Part shown: piece after piece, positions 1-9,366 of the stretch | Layout: each line of letters begins with the position of its first letter | Position numbering within the stretch: position 1 is the first letter of the stretch | Origin: Trypanosoma brucei gambiense DAL972 | Lineage: Eukaryota > Euglenozoa > Kinetoplastea > Trypanosomatida > Trypanosomatidae | NCBI RefSeq assembly: GCF_000210295.1 | Contig: NC_026740.1 | Location: forward strand, 937,691 to 1,001,690 | Reading direction: 5' to 3' | DNA: 64,000 nucleotides | The notes under the pieces: model-generated | The model's database searches: none | Told to the model about the DNA's origin: nothing | Seen by the model: the letters and a program-made list of their open reading frames with translations, nothing else | Program-made: the position numbers and the translations under genes

Positions 1-836
1 TTACTTGTATATGTCCCCGTGCCGTGCTTCCGTCCGTTACACCAATCTCCGGTATAAACATCCCCATTGTAGTAGGTCATCGTTCCACGGCCGTGCTCAT
101 AGCCGTTTCGCCACTGGCCTTCGTACCTAGCCCCGTTAGTATAGAAAAATGTTCCCGAGCCTTCGTACACGCCATTCACCCAATCGCCTTTATACGCATA
201 TCCCTCACGGTACAGGTACTCTCCGTATCCCCGTATTTGACCGTCAACAAAATCGCCAATATACAGCCCTTCAGGTTCCGCCAGCTCGCCCCGACCATGC
301 CATTTTCCGGCCAGCCACTTCCCGCTGTAAAGTGTTCCAAAGTTAGGGCTGCAGCACATGCCATTACCATTGCGCACTCCGAAGAACCATTCACCCTCGT
401 AAATATCGTTATCTGCCACTCGGCGCATGACGCCCGTCCCGTGCATTCGGCAACTTTTCCAATTGCCTTCATACATATCGCCGTTGTCAAAAGTAATGGA
501 TTGATACCCTTCTGGACTCATTGCCTTCAATCGTTCACGAACAACAATGAGCAGTTCGTCAAGAAGAGCCTGTGTGCGCTCAGATGCACGCTGCTCCACT
601 AACTGCAGCTCCTCTCGCCGCTCATTCTGCTTTCGCAGCAGGTGTCTTAGCGACTTCTTGAAGTTCAAACATTCTATATGACCAGCCTCACGCTCTCTAA
701 ATGTCCTCTCAACTTCCTCCTGTGCTTCCAGCGACTGCCGCAGTATCTCTATCCCGCCCTTAGGGAATGTTGGGGGGTTCATGGACGGACAGGAACTCCA
801 CATCGGCACTAGGCCGATTCCTGATCCCAAAGCCAT
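1..836 (-). CDS. MORN-repeat protein, C-terminus cut by the left edge
   Basis: An open frame runs from the ATG at 836 to the left edge with no stop, giving about 278 residues. The first 120 or so residues are rich in E, R, Q and L and should form a helix or coiled coil. From about residue 125 there are at least six MORN-type units of the form Y-x-G-x-W-x-x-G-x-x-H-G-x-G, for example one with YEGNWKSCRMHGTG and one with YEGQWRNGYEHGRG. MORN repeats in trypanosomes occur in cytoskeletal collars and flagellar structures, and in phosphoinositide kinases, so the exact role is open. A pyrimidine tract at 867-884 followed by AG at 866-865 is a good trans-splice site just upstream and supports this start. 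Confidence 0.85.
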   Translation of the reverse strand, partial: MALGSGIGLVPMWSSCPSMNPPTFPKGGIEILRQSLEAQEEVERTFREREAGHIECLNFKKSLRHLLRKQNERREELQLVEQRASERTQALLDELLIVVRERLKAMSPEGYQSITFDNGDMYEGNWKSCRMHGTGVMRRVADNDIYEGEWFFGVRNGNGMCCSPNFGTLYSGKWLAGKWHGRGELAEPEGLYIGDFVDGQIRGYGEYLYREGYAYKGDWVNGVYEGSGTFFYTNGARYEGQWRNGYEHGRGTMTYYNGDVYTGDWCNGRKHGTGTYTS

Positions 837-1191
837 TGTGTGCGGACCTTTTTACCTTTGGACCCTGGAGACAAACAAGCAAAGCTGGCGCAGCCTAAGC
901 GGCAGGAAGCACCAATAGGACCTCTACCCAGGCAGCAATGTAGGGAAAGTCAAACACAGCGACAGGTGAACGACACGGAAGCCGCCCCTCAGACAGTGTG
1001 ATCAACGTCTTCGATTACACAAAGAGGGAGAAAGTATGGAAATAGGAAAAAGGGAGGAAGTAAAGATAGTTTATAAAACAGTAAAAGTGGGGTGGAAGCT
1101 GTAAGGTCAACAGCGGATGCGCACGGAGATCGAATGGAAGCTCTTCTGTCAGCTCCAACACGCATACATACCTAAAACAGCATAGACCCAT
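837..1191. other. Intergenic, MORN 5' / centrin 3' region
   Basis: No convincing ORF. It holds the MORN acceptor and presumably the centrin 3' UTR. Confidence 0.6.
865..884 (-). promoter_or_regulatory. Predicted spliced-leader acceptor for the MORN gene
   Basis: On the minus strand a pyrimidine-rich run (867-884) ends in CCAG, with the AG at 866-865. It lies 28 bases before the ATG at 836. This fits a trypanosome trans-splicing acceptor; use of the site is inferred. Confidence 0.5.
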
Positions 1192-1641
1192 CTATTTGCC
1201 ACGCATCTGCATCATGACGCTCTTAAATTCTTCAAACGACACTTCGCCATCGCCATCTTCATCTGCTTCGGCAATCATCTCTTGCAGCACGTCATCGCCG
1301 GGGTTTTCTCCAAGGAGCTTAGCCACCTCCTTCAGGTTTGCAAACGAGATTTTCCCCTTTTTGTCCAAGTCGAATAACTGGAACGCTTTTAACACTTCCT
1401 CTGGGGAGTCCTTCTGTGCCATCCGTGACTTGACCATCCGCTCAAACTCCCCATATTCAATGAGACCATTGGCATTGGTGTTCATCGACCGTACAGTCCG
1501 TTCCACTTCATCCCTTGGAAGGTCTCCGAAACCCAAACCCTTCATTGCCAGTGCCATTTCCTCCGCGTCGATAGCTCCGGAGCCGTCCGCATCGAAGAGA
1601 TTAAACGCTTCACGGATCTGTTCATCAGTAAGCGCCGCCAT
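1192..1641 (-). CDS. Centrin (centrin-4-like), EF-hand protein
   Basis: A 149-residue four-EF-hand protein of centrin size. Loop 1 ([12 protein letters not shown]) and loop 4 ([12 protein letters not shown]) have the canonical acidic pattern with Glu at position 12. Loop 2 has Asn at positions 1, 3 and 5. Loop 3 ([12 protein letters not shown]) ends in Asn, so it should bind calcium poorly. The linker that includes [18 protein letters not shown] is typical of centrins rather than calmodulin. Centrins act at basal bodies and in the flagellar and bilobe cytoskeleton. The match to T. brucei centrin4 (149 residues, same neighbourhood) is from memory. The ATG at 1641 is clear, and a normal short centrin N-terminus follows. 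Confidence 0.9.
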   Translation of the reverse strand: MAALTDEQIREAFNLFDADGSGAIDAEEMALAMKGLGFGDLPRDEVERTVRSMNTNANGLIEYGEFERMVKSRMAQKDSPEEVLKAFQLFDLDKKGKISFANLKEVAKLLGENPGDDVLQEMIAEADEDGDGEVSFEEFKSVMMQMRGK

Positions 1642-3209
1642 TGTGGCAAAACAAGCTCGGGCCCTGTTACTGATTATTTCGTTAACAGTGGTGTCCCCTT
1701 AAGCGCACACAGCTGCAGAAGTGAATATCTACTTCCTTGGAGAAATGTAGCTCACTAAGATGAAGCACCAAGAAGCAGAAGATAAATCAACGGTTCATAT
1801 AAGGGAAGGAGAGTACAGCTCCACCACCCACCAGCAACCTAGCGTAAGTACATATAGCCGGATAATGGTATGTGGTACGAAAAAAACAAACCCCACACAT
1901 ACAATTGTACCTACTTGGACGACACCAAATGAGGTTAAACCAACCACATGGAAAAAAAAGGCACAGCATGCCCAACTTCTTCGCAGCCGAGTACCCTAAC
2001 ACCACAACGGTTCAACAACACCCTGCCATCCCACACTTATCCTTTTCTTCTCGTTGCACGCCTGTCAAGGGTTCACCTGATGCTTCCGTTTCAAAACGAC
2101 ATGGCGGCTACAGAAAGTCACTAATAATTCACCAGAGATAGCGGATGCGTAAGCAATGGACTTTACTAAACAACACACAAATTAGTGAGAAACGCAAAAT
2201 ACCCTGTCCGCACCCCACACACACCACGCACGAACGCAAACAAACTGACGATGCTAAATCCCGGAGACATACAAGTTGGAAATATAAGCGGAAAAAGAAG
2301 CACTCGATAAAACGCACAAAGGATAAACCAATCCCCGCACGAGCGGTTTGCGATCGCATACCCACACCTCCGGAAACGAGGACCACAGATAATGTACGCT
2401 AGCACCGGCTTCAAGAAAAGTAGCGGAAGCAGCAACTTGACATCAGGGAGTGAATTGGTGCCAAACCATGTTTGCACTCCTATCCCAAGGCACCGCAGTA
2501 CAGCAAACAAACATCAAATGACCACATACAGGCAGCGCTTCCCGGGGGTCCGTCGGACCGAGATAAGATAACACAAAGCAGACCGGGGGGGGGGGGGGGG
2601 GGGTTCTGCCTTCCTTTTGAGGGGCGCTTGACAACATCATTCACAGCGGCTGCCAGTTGCGTGGTCGGGGGTAGAGCGTGGTCTATAATTGCTCAGTTGT
2701 CAACCGGGCTCGGAGACCTACCATCACTGAAGGCGGTGTCTCAGTCGGCCCGCAGCCACCGTCCACAAGCATGCGCTGTACCGCTCAACGGCAGCAAGCT
2801 ACACCAAATAACCTCCATTGATAACTATCGTACGACCCCACACCATCGGGAGCCCACACCTCCTCTCAACATCCCTGTCCCACTTTTGCTAACAAACAAC
2901 AAAACAAAGGGGGAACAAGACTTTACCCATATAACATAACGACCCTAAATTTTGGCTCTCACCCCCGGTATTCCCAGCAGTGAGTAGCTCTGTGGATGTC
3001 ACTTAAGCACAGCCTTTACAATGACAACCTCCATTTATTTCACACACTCACCAACACCCCCGCACATACCCGTACGTCATGCAGATTACTTTTTCGGGTG
3101 CTTCAGCAAAAGTGCAAGACACGAGGCACGTATTGATTATAACAGGAGCATTTTTTCCCTCCAGTTCTCAGATAATTTTACATACGCAGCCGCAGCGCTA
3201 CCACAATTC
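1642..3209. other. Gene-free 1.57 kb between centrin and FKBP
   Basis: No supported gene. Short ORFs on both strands lack family features. It probably contains the FKBP 3' UTR and the centrin 5' UTR, and it includes a G19 run at 2585-2603. Confidence 0.55.
2585..2603. repeat. Poly-G tract (G19 on plus, C19 on the transcribed sense strand)
   Basis: Nineteen consecutive G on the plus strand. In the minus-strand transcripts it would be poly-C, within the likely FKBP 3' UTR. Confidence 0.95.
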
Positions 3210-3548
3210 TCAAACAACATCCAACAGCGTGACCTCAAACACAATGACAGTGTTAGGAGGGATTATGCCAGGGAAACCAGTTGACCCAAAGGCCAGTGAT
3301 GGAGGCATGGTGAGCCGACTGCGCTCACCCTTTGACATCTGCACAATTCCCTCGTCCCAGCCTTTGATGACCTCTCCGCATCCAACACGGAAAACAAACG
3401 GCTTCCCCCTTTCAATAGTGGAGTCGAACTTTCGACCATCAGGCAGATATCCAACATAGTCCAGTGTCACAATACTCCCCTGACGCGGTATCGTTTTGCC
3501 ATCGCCTTCAATGATCTTGTCCATCATAACGCAGTCATTTCGCGACAT
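3210..3548 (-). CDS. FKBP-type peptidyl-prolyl isomerase, single domain
   Basis: A 112-residue single FKBP domain of FKBP12 size. Compared with FKBP12, the drug- and substrate-pocket positions are largely kept: Tyr of LDYVGYL, Asp of KFDST, Phe of FVF, V-I-x-x-W of EVIKGWDEG and the terminal Phe of VIVFEV. The Tyr82 equivalent is Phe in LAFGSTG. There is no signal or transmembrane segment, so it is likely cytosolic. The N-terminus carries a few extra residues before the domain. It catalyses cis-trans isomerisation at X-Pro bonds; clients are unknown. T. brucei has several FKBPs, and I do not claim this is the one linked to the flagellar pocket. Confidence 0.92.
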   Translation of the reverse strand: MSRNDCVMMDKIIEGDGKTIPRQGSIVTLDYVGYLPDGRKFDSTIERGKPFVFRVGCGEVIKGWDEGIVQMSKGERSRLTMPPSLAFGSTGFPGIIPPNTVIVFEVTLLDVV

Positions 3549-4742
3549 TTCCGCCCTACCGATTGGTTTGCTTCAGCTCTAGGTAAATAAAGTCCACTTC
3601 AAAGACTTGTTAGTCTTCCCTATAATCGTTTTGTTTCTAGATTTCCTCCTTTGGAGGCAAATTACCTCACCTGACGATTGCTCTCCCTCTCTCTTTCTCT
3701 CTATCCAAAAAGAATTCGATTTGTAGCCTAATGCACTACTCTGCTATTGCCTTTTACTTTATTCTATAAAGGCGATGGGGCTTCTTGCTTTGTTCCACGC
3801 AAACTACGAATCAATAACAAGTGACTAGGTAGAGGGAGGGTGAGTTGTTTGCATTGGAACGCTCTTCGTTTCAATGCATGCAAAGAAACACTCTGGGAAC
3901 TGTTTACTTGCCCCTCCAACGCTGTGAACACCCATTCGCCTACGACTCTGCGTCGAACAGACGTAAAAATTGCATCATATCCGAGGAACGGCAGATACCC
4001 ATTGGGGTGCAAAGGTGCGCCATTTTTTCATGAATACACGGTACGGAGCTTTAAAAAAGGGTCATTGCTCCAGCAGGAATGGAGTCTTATCATCACCAGC
4101 CAAGTAGTTAACACGATGAACACGTTAACGAAGAAGAGATTTTAATATATAATAAGTAGGAAAAGTGTTCAGTTGAATATTCACCTGAACGGTGGCTCCA
4201 ATCGATACGGCCGACAGTTTGCACACAGTTAGATAGAGTCCCACACCGGAGGTGCGAACCATAGCGTTAGGCCTTTTTTTTTTTTAGAAAAGGGGTTTAA
4301 CTCTCGTGTGGTAAGCTCAATAGCCCTGCCAAACGAGTAAGTGGGAGTAACTTCCCAATCAAACCAATCCGGTGGATCAAACAACCTACTGTCAGAATAG
4401 ATATCCATCTCTGATGAAACCAGCTCCTGCAAGGTGAAGAATCACTAAAACCTCGGTGGTCAAAGTGATCACTTCAGGCATTGCAGTATTTCGTAGGACT
4501 TCCCGCAGACCTCACGTTAGTAGGGGACATTGTTCCCTGCCACGAAGCAAACCAAGCAAATTCTGCAAATGCACCCAGTTAACTAAAGGGAAACGTAAAA
4601 CAACAGTAGTCTCCACCAAAGACAATGCTTATGGGTGAACGATCCATAAGAATGCATACCACTCACATAAACAGGTAACGGAGGCGAAACGAATCCCAAA
4701 ATATATTTATATATATTTGAAAATATCGCGTACGCACCGCCA
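3549..4742. other. Intergenic between FKBP and cyclophilin
   Basis: About 1.2 kb with no certain gene. It contains one short minus-strand ORF with unusual coding features (4229-4411, listed separately); the rest is probably cyclophilin 3' UTR and FKBP 5' flank. Confidence 0.5.
4229..4411 (-). CDS. Possible 60-residue small protein, unrecognised
   Basis: An ATG at 4411 opens a 60-codon frame. It begins MDIYSDSRLFDPPDWFDWEV and ends KKKKGLTLWFAPPVWDSI. A TGCAG about 20 bases upstream could serve as a splice acceptor. The frame contains LTTRELN, also found near the N-terminus of the MAM33-family protein at 9367-10149, where the bases differ almost only at third codon positions. The lysine run comes from an A-homopolymer, so a frameshift or fragment is possible. 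No family is recognised, and this may be a relic or a chance ORF. Confidence 0.25.
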   Translation of the reverse strand, partial: EMDIYSDSRLFDPPDWFDWEVTPTYSFGRAIELTTRELNPFSKKKKGLTLWFAPPVWDSI

Positions 4743-5438
4743 CTAATAACGAGGAGACAGAATGTCAAGAACCTCCTTGCCTGGCATCGTGTGCAAAGCC
4801 CGCTCCCCTGACAACGCACGTTCCGTGTCCTCAAGCTTATCACCACTACTCTGACCGCATTCTGTAATCCAAGCTCGACTAACCGGCGTACCACAGCTGG
4901 AGCCAGATAAAACGGCGACACGGTCAACCACTTCCCATCCATCGATAACCTGTCCGCAAACAACAAATTTGCCATCTAAATGGTCATTCCGTGCTAAGTT
5001 GAAAAAAAACTGTGAACCGTTTTGATTGGGGGCGCTGTGCGCCATTGCCACCGTTCCTCGAAGATGTTTCCCTGCCTTACCCTCAAAACTCTCGTCCGGG
5101 AATGGAAATCCGAACACACTAACATTTCCTCGTCCATCCTTCAGCAAAATATCACCCCCTTGCACGATAAACCCAGGGATGACACGATGAAATGGAATAC
5201 CTTTGTAAAACAAGGGGCACTGGCTGTAACCTCGCTCACCAGTGCATAGTGAACGAAAATTTTCGGTTGTCTTTGGAACGATGTCGTGGAAAAGCTCAAC
5301 ACTCACACGGCCGAGTGCATCTCCCTCCACGGTGACGTCCATGAAAACCACGGGGTTCACCTCATCTCGTTCGTACGGTACGAAATACTGCAGTATCCTC
5401 CCGTTAATTAGCTGTGCTAAACGCGTACGATGTAGCAT
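4743..5438 (-). CDS. Cyclophilin-type peptidyl-prolyl isomerase with terminal extensions
   Basis: The first in-frame ATG is at 5438; an upstream GTG follows directly after a TAG. The protein has 231 residues. A cyclophilin domain spans roughly residues 30-190, with the catalytic Arg in FHRVIPGFIVQGGD and the motifs NGSQFFFNLA and HLDGKFVVCG. The Trp that contacts cyclosporin in CypA (WLDGKHVVFG) is His here, so weak cyclosporin binding is expected. The N-terminal 30 residues are hydrophobic to basic and could be a weak anchor or targeting signal. The C-terminal 40 residues are charged. It should catalyse prolyl isomerisation; location and clients are unknown. Confidence 0.9.
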   Translation of the reverse strand: MLHRTRLAQLINGRILQYFVPYERDEVNPVVFMDVTVEGDALGRVSVELFHDIVPKTTENFRSLCTGERGYSQCPLFYKGIPFHRVIPGFIVQGGDILLKDGRGNVSVFGFPFPDESFEGKAGKHLRGTVAMAHSAPNQNGSQFFFNLARNDHLDGKFVVCGQVIDGWEVVDRVAVLSGSSCGTPVSRAWITECGQSSGDKLEDTERALSGERALHTMPGKEVLDILSPRY

Positions 5439-5921
5439 TAACACTAGCAACGCGACCACCTACCGATAATACGCTACCTTACCCTTTCTTCAACAGTTAA
5501 AAGAAAATAAGCCGCGCGAACACACAAATCAAATATGATAAGTTGCCTAAAGACTCTAAAGAAACATTGCGACTGCTTCGCGCTGGGAGCAGTAAAGACC
5601 ACGAATCACCTTGTGCTTGTGTACAAGTTGTTTCTCTTTAATCTCCTACTTCAACCCCATATCGCACAACGTGGTAGTGCAAATATATGCTCACATGTTT
5701 CCTATTAACCTTGAATCCACCCTCTGGCGGACCAGCTTCTTTTCTTTGTTACCCAATCAGTTTTGACGTACACATACCATATACAGGAAAAGGGATAAAG
5801 CTGCCTCAAACCTACTAAACCCGGAACAGGGCGTGCGCTCGGTTGAACACGCAGCGATTCCCCTACAAAGATATAAACATTCGTGTTCACAACACCATAT
5901 ATGTACGGAATATCCAAGTTT
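5439..5921. other. Intergenic, cyclophilin 5' / I/6 3' region
   Basis: No supported gene. It should contain the 3' UTR of the I/6-type gene and the cyclophilin leader. Confidence 0.55.
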
Positions 5922-6656
5922 TTAGCACCCGCAACCTGCCTTTTGCTTCGGTGGCGGTGGGCGCTGAGCCTCCGCCCTCGCTCTCGCTTCCGCTTCTGCC
6001 CTTGCTCTTGCTTCTGCCTCTGCCCTTGCTCTCGCTTCTGCCTCTGCCCTTGCTCTTGCTTCTGCCTCTGCCCTTGCTTCCGCTTCTGCCCTTGCTCTCG
6101 CTTCCGCTTCTGCCTCAGCTTCCGCGTCGGCTTCGGGGTTGGCCTCATCCTCCACGATGGGCTCGCCCTCAACCTCAATTTTCCGTCGCATGTATTCCCT
6201 CCTTATTTCTCTCATAGCCTCTCTCCCTTCTTCACCATACAGCGCATCCATAAACTCATCCACTGACACGTATCCCCGGTTATCCGAGTCCAGTGCGTTA
6301 AAAAGCGCATCGACCTCTTCAACACTGAGTGTGTCTTGAGTGGAACCAACCTTTCCAGCGGTTTCCTGAAGTGTGGCGCGGGTAAAAATGCCATCAGGGG
6401 CGAGGGCAACAAGGTGCTTCGCCATTGCGTATGCGTCCCGAATGTGCTCACTCTCTTCACACATCAGCAAAAATTCATCTTCTGTTAGCAAGCCTGGAAA
6501 CTGGCCTCGACGCGCGACATCCTCCACAGCCGACAACTTAAATAAGAATCCAGATTCCAAACCGGCAACAAGGGCTATAGATGGAGGGACAACTTTGTTT
6601 CCATCTCTCCTCTTGAAGTGCCGCTTTTCGAATGCAACATCTGGAGGGCAGAGCAT
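5922..6656 (-). CDS. I/6 autoantigen-type EF-hand protein with repetitive tail (copy 1)
   Basis: Start taken at ATG 6656, giving 244 residues. The N-terminal part (about 1-150) is an EF-hand-like helical domain with one canonical loop, DSDNRGYVSVDE. A tail of about 65 residues follows, built from A, E and R in an eight-residue pattern (ARARAEAE), then PPPPKQKAGCGC at the end. This layout fits the T. brucei I/6 autoantigen, described as an internally repetitive cytoskeletal protein; the match is from memory. The alternating charge suggests a long single helix. The Cys-rich end might be lipid modified (inference). It lies directly downstream of a near-identical copy. Confidence 0.82.
   Translation of the reverse strand: MLCPPDVAFEKRHFKRRDGNKVVPPSIALVAGLESGFLFKLSAVEDVARRGQFPGLLTEDEFLLMCEESEHIRDAYAMAKHLVALAPDGIFTRATLQETAGKVGSTQDTLSVEEVDALFNALDSDNRGYVSVDEFMDALYGEEGREAMREIRREYMRRKIEVEGEPIVEDEANPEADAEAEAEAEARARAEAEARAEAEARARAEAEARARAEAEARARAEAEARARAEAQRPPPPKQKAGCGC
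5960..6125 (-). repeat. 24-bp minisatellite coding the A/E/R tail of I/6 copy 1
   Basis: Plus-strand units of cttgctctcgcttctgcctc-type sequence repeat with 24-base spacing and 12/18-base variants. They encode the ARARAEAE units. Copy 2 has only a short related acidic tail, so copy number differs between paralogues. Confidence 0.85.
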
Positions 6657-6770
6657 TATCTTGAATAAGGTAACAACAACTTTGAATATGTAAGGTTCTT
6701 CACCTACATGGACGGGGGAATTTAAAAGGAATGAAACGTAACTGCAGCATGGCGGGTAACGACAAGTACG
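6110..6770 (-). repeat. Tandem segmental duplication, unit A
   Basis: This stretch is nearly identical to 7010-7670 (offset 900, falling to about 890 after small indels). It covers the EF-hand core, the start codon and about 110 bases of upstream sequence of I/6 copy 1. Confidence 0.9.
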
Positions 6771-6965
6771 CAACCCACGTAGAATTTTGAAGGAAATACT
6801 AACATGTGAAATTGGGAAAGAATCAGCATATCGAAGACATTTGTATTAAGCACATATGATAAAGCGAGCGACTGCAAATTTATTCCCGTCCCCTCACTTT
6901 CTAGGATAAAAGATTTAACAAATTCATCTGAATTTCTGTTGCCTGTCCACCCATTCCAGATCCGT
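6657..6965. other. Intergenic between the two I/6 copies
   Basis: The first 110 bases or so repeat the copy 2 leader. The rest is unique to this spot and probably holds the copy 2 3' UTR. No other gene seen. Confidence 0.6.
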
Positions 6966-7553
6966 TCACAACTCTGCCTCTTCATCTGCTTCCGCCTCCT
7001 CGTCCGCTTCTGCATCCGCTTCCGCATCAGCTTCAGGGTTGGCCTCATCCTCCACGACGGGCTCGGTCTCGGCCTCAATTTTCCGTCGCATGTATTCCCT
7101 CCTTATTTCTCTCATAGCCTCTCTCCCTTCTTCACCATACAGCGCATCCATAAACTCATCCACTGACACGTATCCCCGGTTATCCGAGTCCAGTGCGTTA
7201 AAAAGCGCATCGACCTCTTCAACACTGAGTGTGTCTTGAGTGGAACCAACCTTTCCAGCGGTTTCCTGAAGTGTGGCGCGGGTAAAAATGCCATCAGGGG
7301 CGAGGGCAACAAGGTGCTTCGCCATTGCGTATGCGTCCCGAATGTGCTCACTCTCTTCACACATCAGCAAAAATTCATCTTTTGTTAGCAAGCCTGGAAA
7401 CTGGCCTCGACGCGCGACATCCTCCACAGCCGACAACTTAAATAAGAATCCAGATTCCAAACCGGTGCCAAGGGCTATAGATGGAGGAGTAACCTTGTTT
7501 CCGCTCCTCTTGAAGCACCGCTTTTCGAATGCAACATCTGGAGGGCAGAGCAT
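6966..7553 (-). CDS. I/6-type EF-hand protein, short-tailed paralogue (copy 2)
   Basis: Start at ATG 7553, giving 195 residues. The EF-hand core matches copy 1 almost completely, including the loop DSDNRGYVSVDE; changes include RHFKRRDG versus RCFKRSG near the N-terminus. The tail is short and acidic (ADAEADEEAEADEEAEL) with no Arg-rich repeats and no GCGC ending. It probably shares the cytoskeletal role of I/6, but binding or anchoring done by the long tail should be missing. The shared upstream sequence implies similar transcript processing. Confidence 0.8.
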   Translation of the reverse strand: MLCPPDVAFEKRCFKRSGNKVTPPSIALGTGLESGFLFKLSAVEDVARRGQFPGLLTKDEFLLMCEESEHIRDAYAMAKHLVALAPDGIFTRATLQETAGKVGSTQDTLSVEEVDALFNALDSDNRGYVSVDEFMDALYGEEGREAMREIRREYMRRKIEAETEPVVEDEANPEADAEADAEADEEAEADEEAEL

Positions 7554-7670
7554 TATCTTGAATAAGGTAACAACAACTTTGAATATGTAAGGTTCTTCAC
7601 CTACATGGACGGGGGAATTTAAAAGGAATGAAACACAACTGCAGCATGGCGGGTAGCAAGTATGCGGCTT
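7010..7670 (-). repeat. Tandem segmental duplication, unit B
   Basis: Partner of 6110-6770. Several full 60-base lines are identical, with scattered changes near both ends. Confidence 0.9.
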
Positions 7671-7763
7671 GTAAAAACCTAAACTGGGTATAGGGGGAAG
7701 CAATACATATATACTGAATTTCCCGTATTCCGCAAACTCTCACAATGTGGGCCTTGCTTGATA

Positions 7764-9113
7764 TCATAACCTCTCCATCGATCTCGATGTGGAAATAAAA
7801 GATCCCAGGTCCCCAACCCGTCGAAATACAGACCCCATTTCATTGTTCCGTGGATCCATCTTACTGGGATATAGCTTATTTTTGAACTCCACCCAATCAA
7901 ACTCGTTGCTGAACCCCTTTCCACTTCCACTAAGCAACCCCCGCGACTGTTGTGAAGGAAGGTGAGACCGACTCTCTCTTAAAGAACGCGGCACCTGTTT
8001 ATAGACGGATGGTTGCTCTTCACGTAATGCCTGCAATTTGTTCGCTAGTTTTTCAAGATGTTCGTTTCCAACATACAAAGTGAGACCATCCTTCACGATC
8101 GCCTCAGCTTTCTCAAAGTCATCTTGATATGCTGCCGCCGCCGCCCATCCCACGTAACCCCTTGCGCAAGCGGTGCTCGTTGGCTTCACCTGTGGCTGCA
8201 GCAACGCCGCCTCTCTCCCGTTGTACTCTGCACCTTTGAAGTCAGCATTTAACAGTGAAGCAAATGAGATATTAGCGTGAGTAGTGGCCTGGGAATCAGG
8301 ATCATGACAAAACATTAAGGCGTCAGCTAGCACGGATGCTGCATCGCTATAGTTACCAGCATTAATGCACCCTTCTGAAATGGTCGTGAGCAGAAGAATT
8401 AGGCTTCTTTCATCATCTGCCGTCGTCTCAGCGGGGGACACTGTGGCCCCGATAAATGTACCTAAACTTTCGCTGATCTCCACTTGATGTTGTTCAGGCA
8501 AGCATTTTTCGCATTCCCCTAATACAGAAAGTGACCCTTCGAAACGACTCCTCGCCAGCCGCCGGTGAGGCGTGCTCCCACCCTTTTCAACATAAGACTT
8601 ATAATCAAACAGATCGTCTAGAAACCGGTCTTTTAAAACGGGGTTGGATAGTACGGATCTGAGACCAACAGGGGATATCTTAACCCCAAGTTGCTCCTCG
8701 AATTTTTTCATCGGAACGAGGAGAGGAGCAATACTGGGTTGCAACGTCTTGTATCCACGTGCTGATTCAACCTCTGGGTACACTTCCACAGCTTTAAAGA
8801 AATCGTTAGAAGCGTTGACAAGCTCGCTAAGGGGATCTTTTATGTAGCAACGAAGCCACTCCTCCACCTCAACAGGTACGTGTTCCTGTTGATACGTTGA
8901 AAGAAATTCGTGTAGCCGGAATGGCACCTCCATACCAGTAGGAAAACACCCCAGTGTCCACCAGTACTTCATAGTGTACGGTCCTGGGCCGTGTGGACCC
9001 GGGAAGCGGTAAAGGTACAACGTTGGGTTCAGTGTCATATGTTTCTGATGTTTCGATCCTGGGCTCCATCCGCCCCTTTGGTAATTCTTACATAAAACAC
9101 TCCGAAAAAGCAT
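7764..9113 (-). CDS. Hypothetical protein with TPR-like C-terminal half, mitochondrial candidate
   Basis: The first in-frame ATG is at 9113, giving 449 residues. The N-terminus (MLFRSVLCKNYQRGGW) is basic and amphipathic with no acidic residues, like a mitochondrial presequence. A Gly/Pro/aromatic stretch (LYLYRFPGPHGPGPYTMKYW) follows at about 30-50. Residues about 255-350 form helix pairs with TPR spacing: GNYSDAASVLADAL, then ADFKGAEYNGREAALL, then DDFEKAEAIVKDGL. Family not recognised; a role in a mitochondrial assembly is possible but unproven. The C-terminal 90 residues look disordered. Confidence 0.7.
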   Translation of the reverse strand: MLFRSVLCKNYQRGGWSPGSKHQKHMTLNPTLYLYRFPGPHGPGPYTMKYWWTLGCFPTGMEVPFRLHEFLSTYQQEHVPVEVEEWLRCYIKDPLSELVNASNDFFKAVEVYPEVESARGYKTLQPSIAPLLVPMKKFEEQLGVKISPVGLRSVLSNPVLKDRFLDDLFDYKSYVEKGGSTPHRRLARSRFEGSLSVLGECEKCLPEQHQVEISESLGTFIGATVSPAETTADDERSLILLLTTISEGCINAGNYSDAASVLADALMFCHDPDSQATTHANISFASLLNADFKGAEYNGREAALLQPQVKPTSTACARGYVGWAAAAAYQDDFEKAEAIVKDGLTLYVGNEHLEKLANKLQALREEQPSVYKQVPRSLRESRSHLPSQQSRGLLSGSGKGFSNEFDWVEFKNKLYPSKMDPRNNEMGSVFRRVGDLGSFISTSRSMERL

Positions 9114-9366
9114 CTGAGGAGTCCTCAAAATGCAATACCTTGAAAATTACACGAAACATGAGGATTCTTTTTTTTTTCGAATGGTGCAAATGAATAAAGA
9201 AACATTGTACACAACGTAAGTTCGCACTGTCAAAACTTATTTAAAAGGGGGATGAGAAGTAAAGAAAATTGAAGATAAATCCGCAGGAGCCTCAATGAAA
9301 ATTCCAAACGTTTGCACCTCACGAATGCAACGCGAATGCATTTTCTTGTGTTTCGTGATCAATGAT

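Noticed and set aside
5843..6266. Plus-strand Leu/Pro- and Cys/Phe-rich ORFs over I/6
   Set aside because: Antisense readings of the 24-bp minisatellite.
9114..9366. Possible small gene between the TPR-like and MAM33-family genes
   Set aside because: Only 253 bases, no ATG frame of note; it serves as UTR and splice region.
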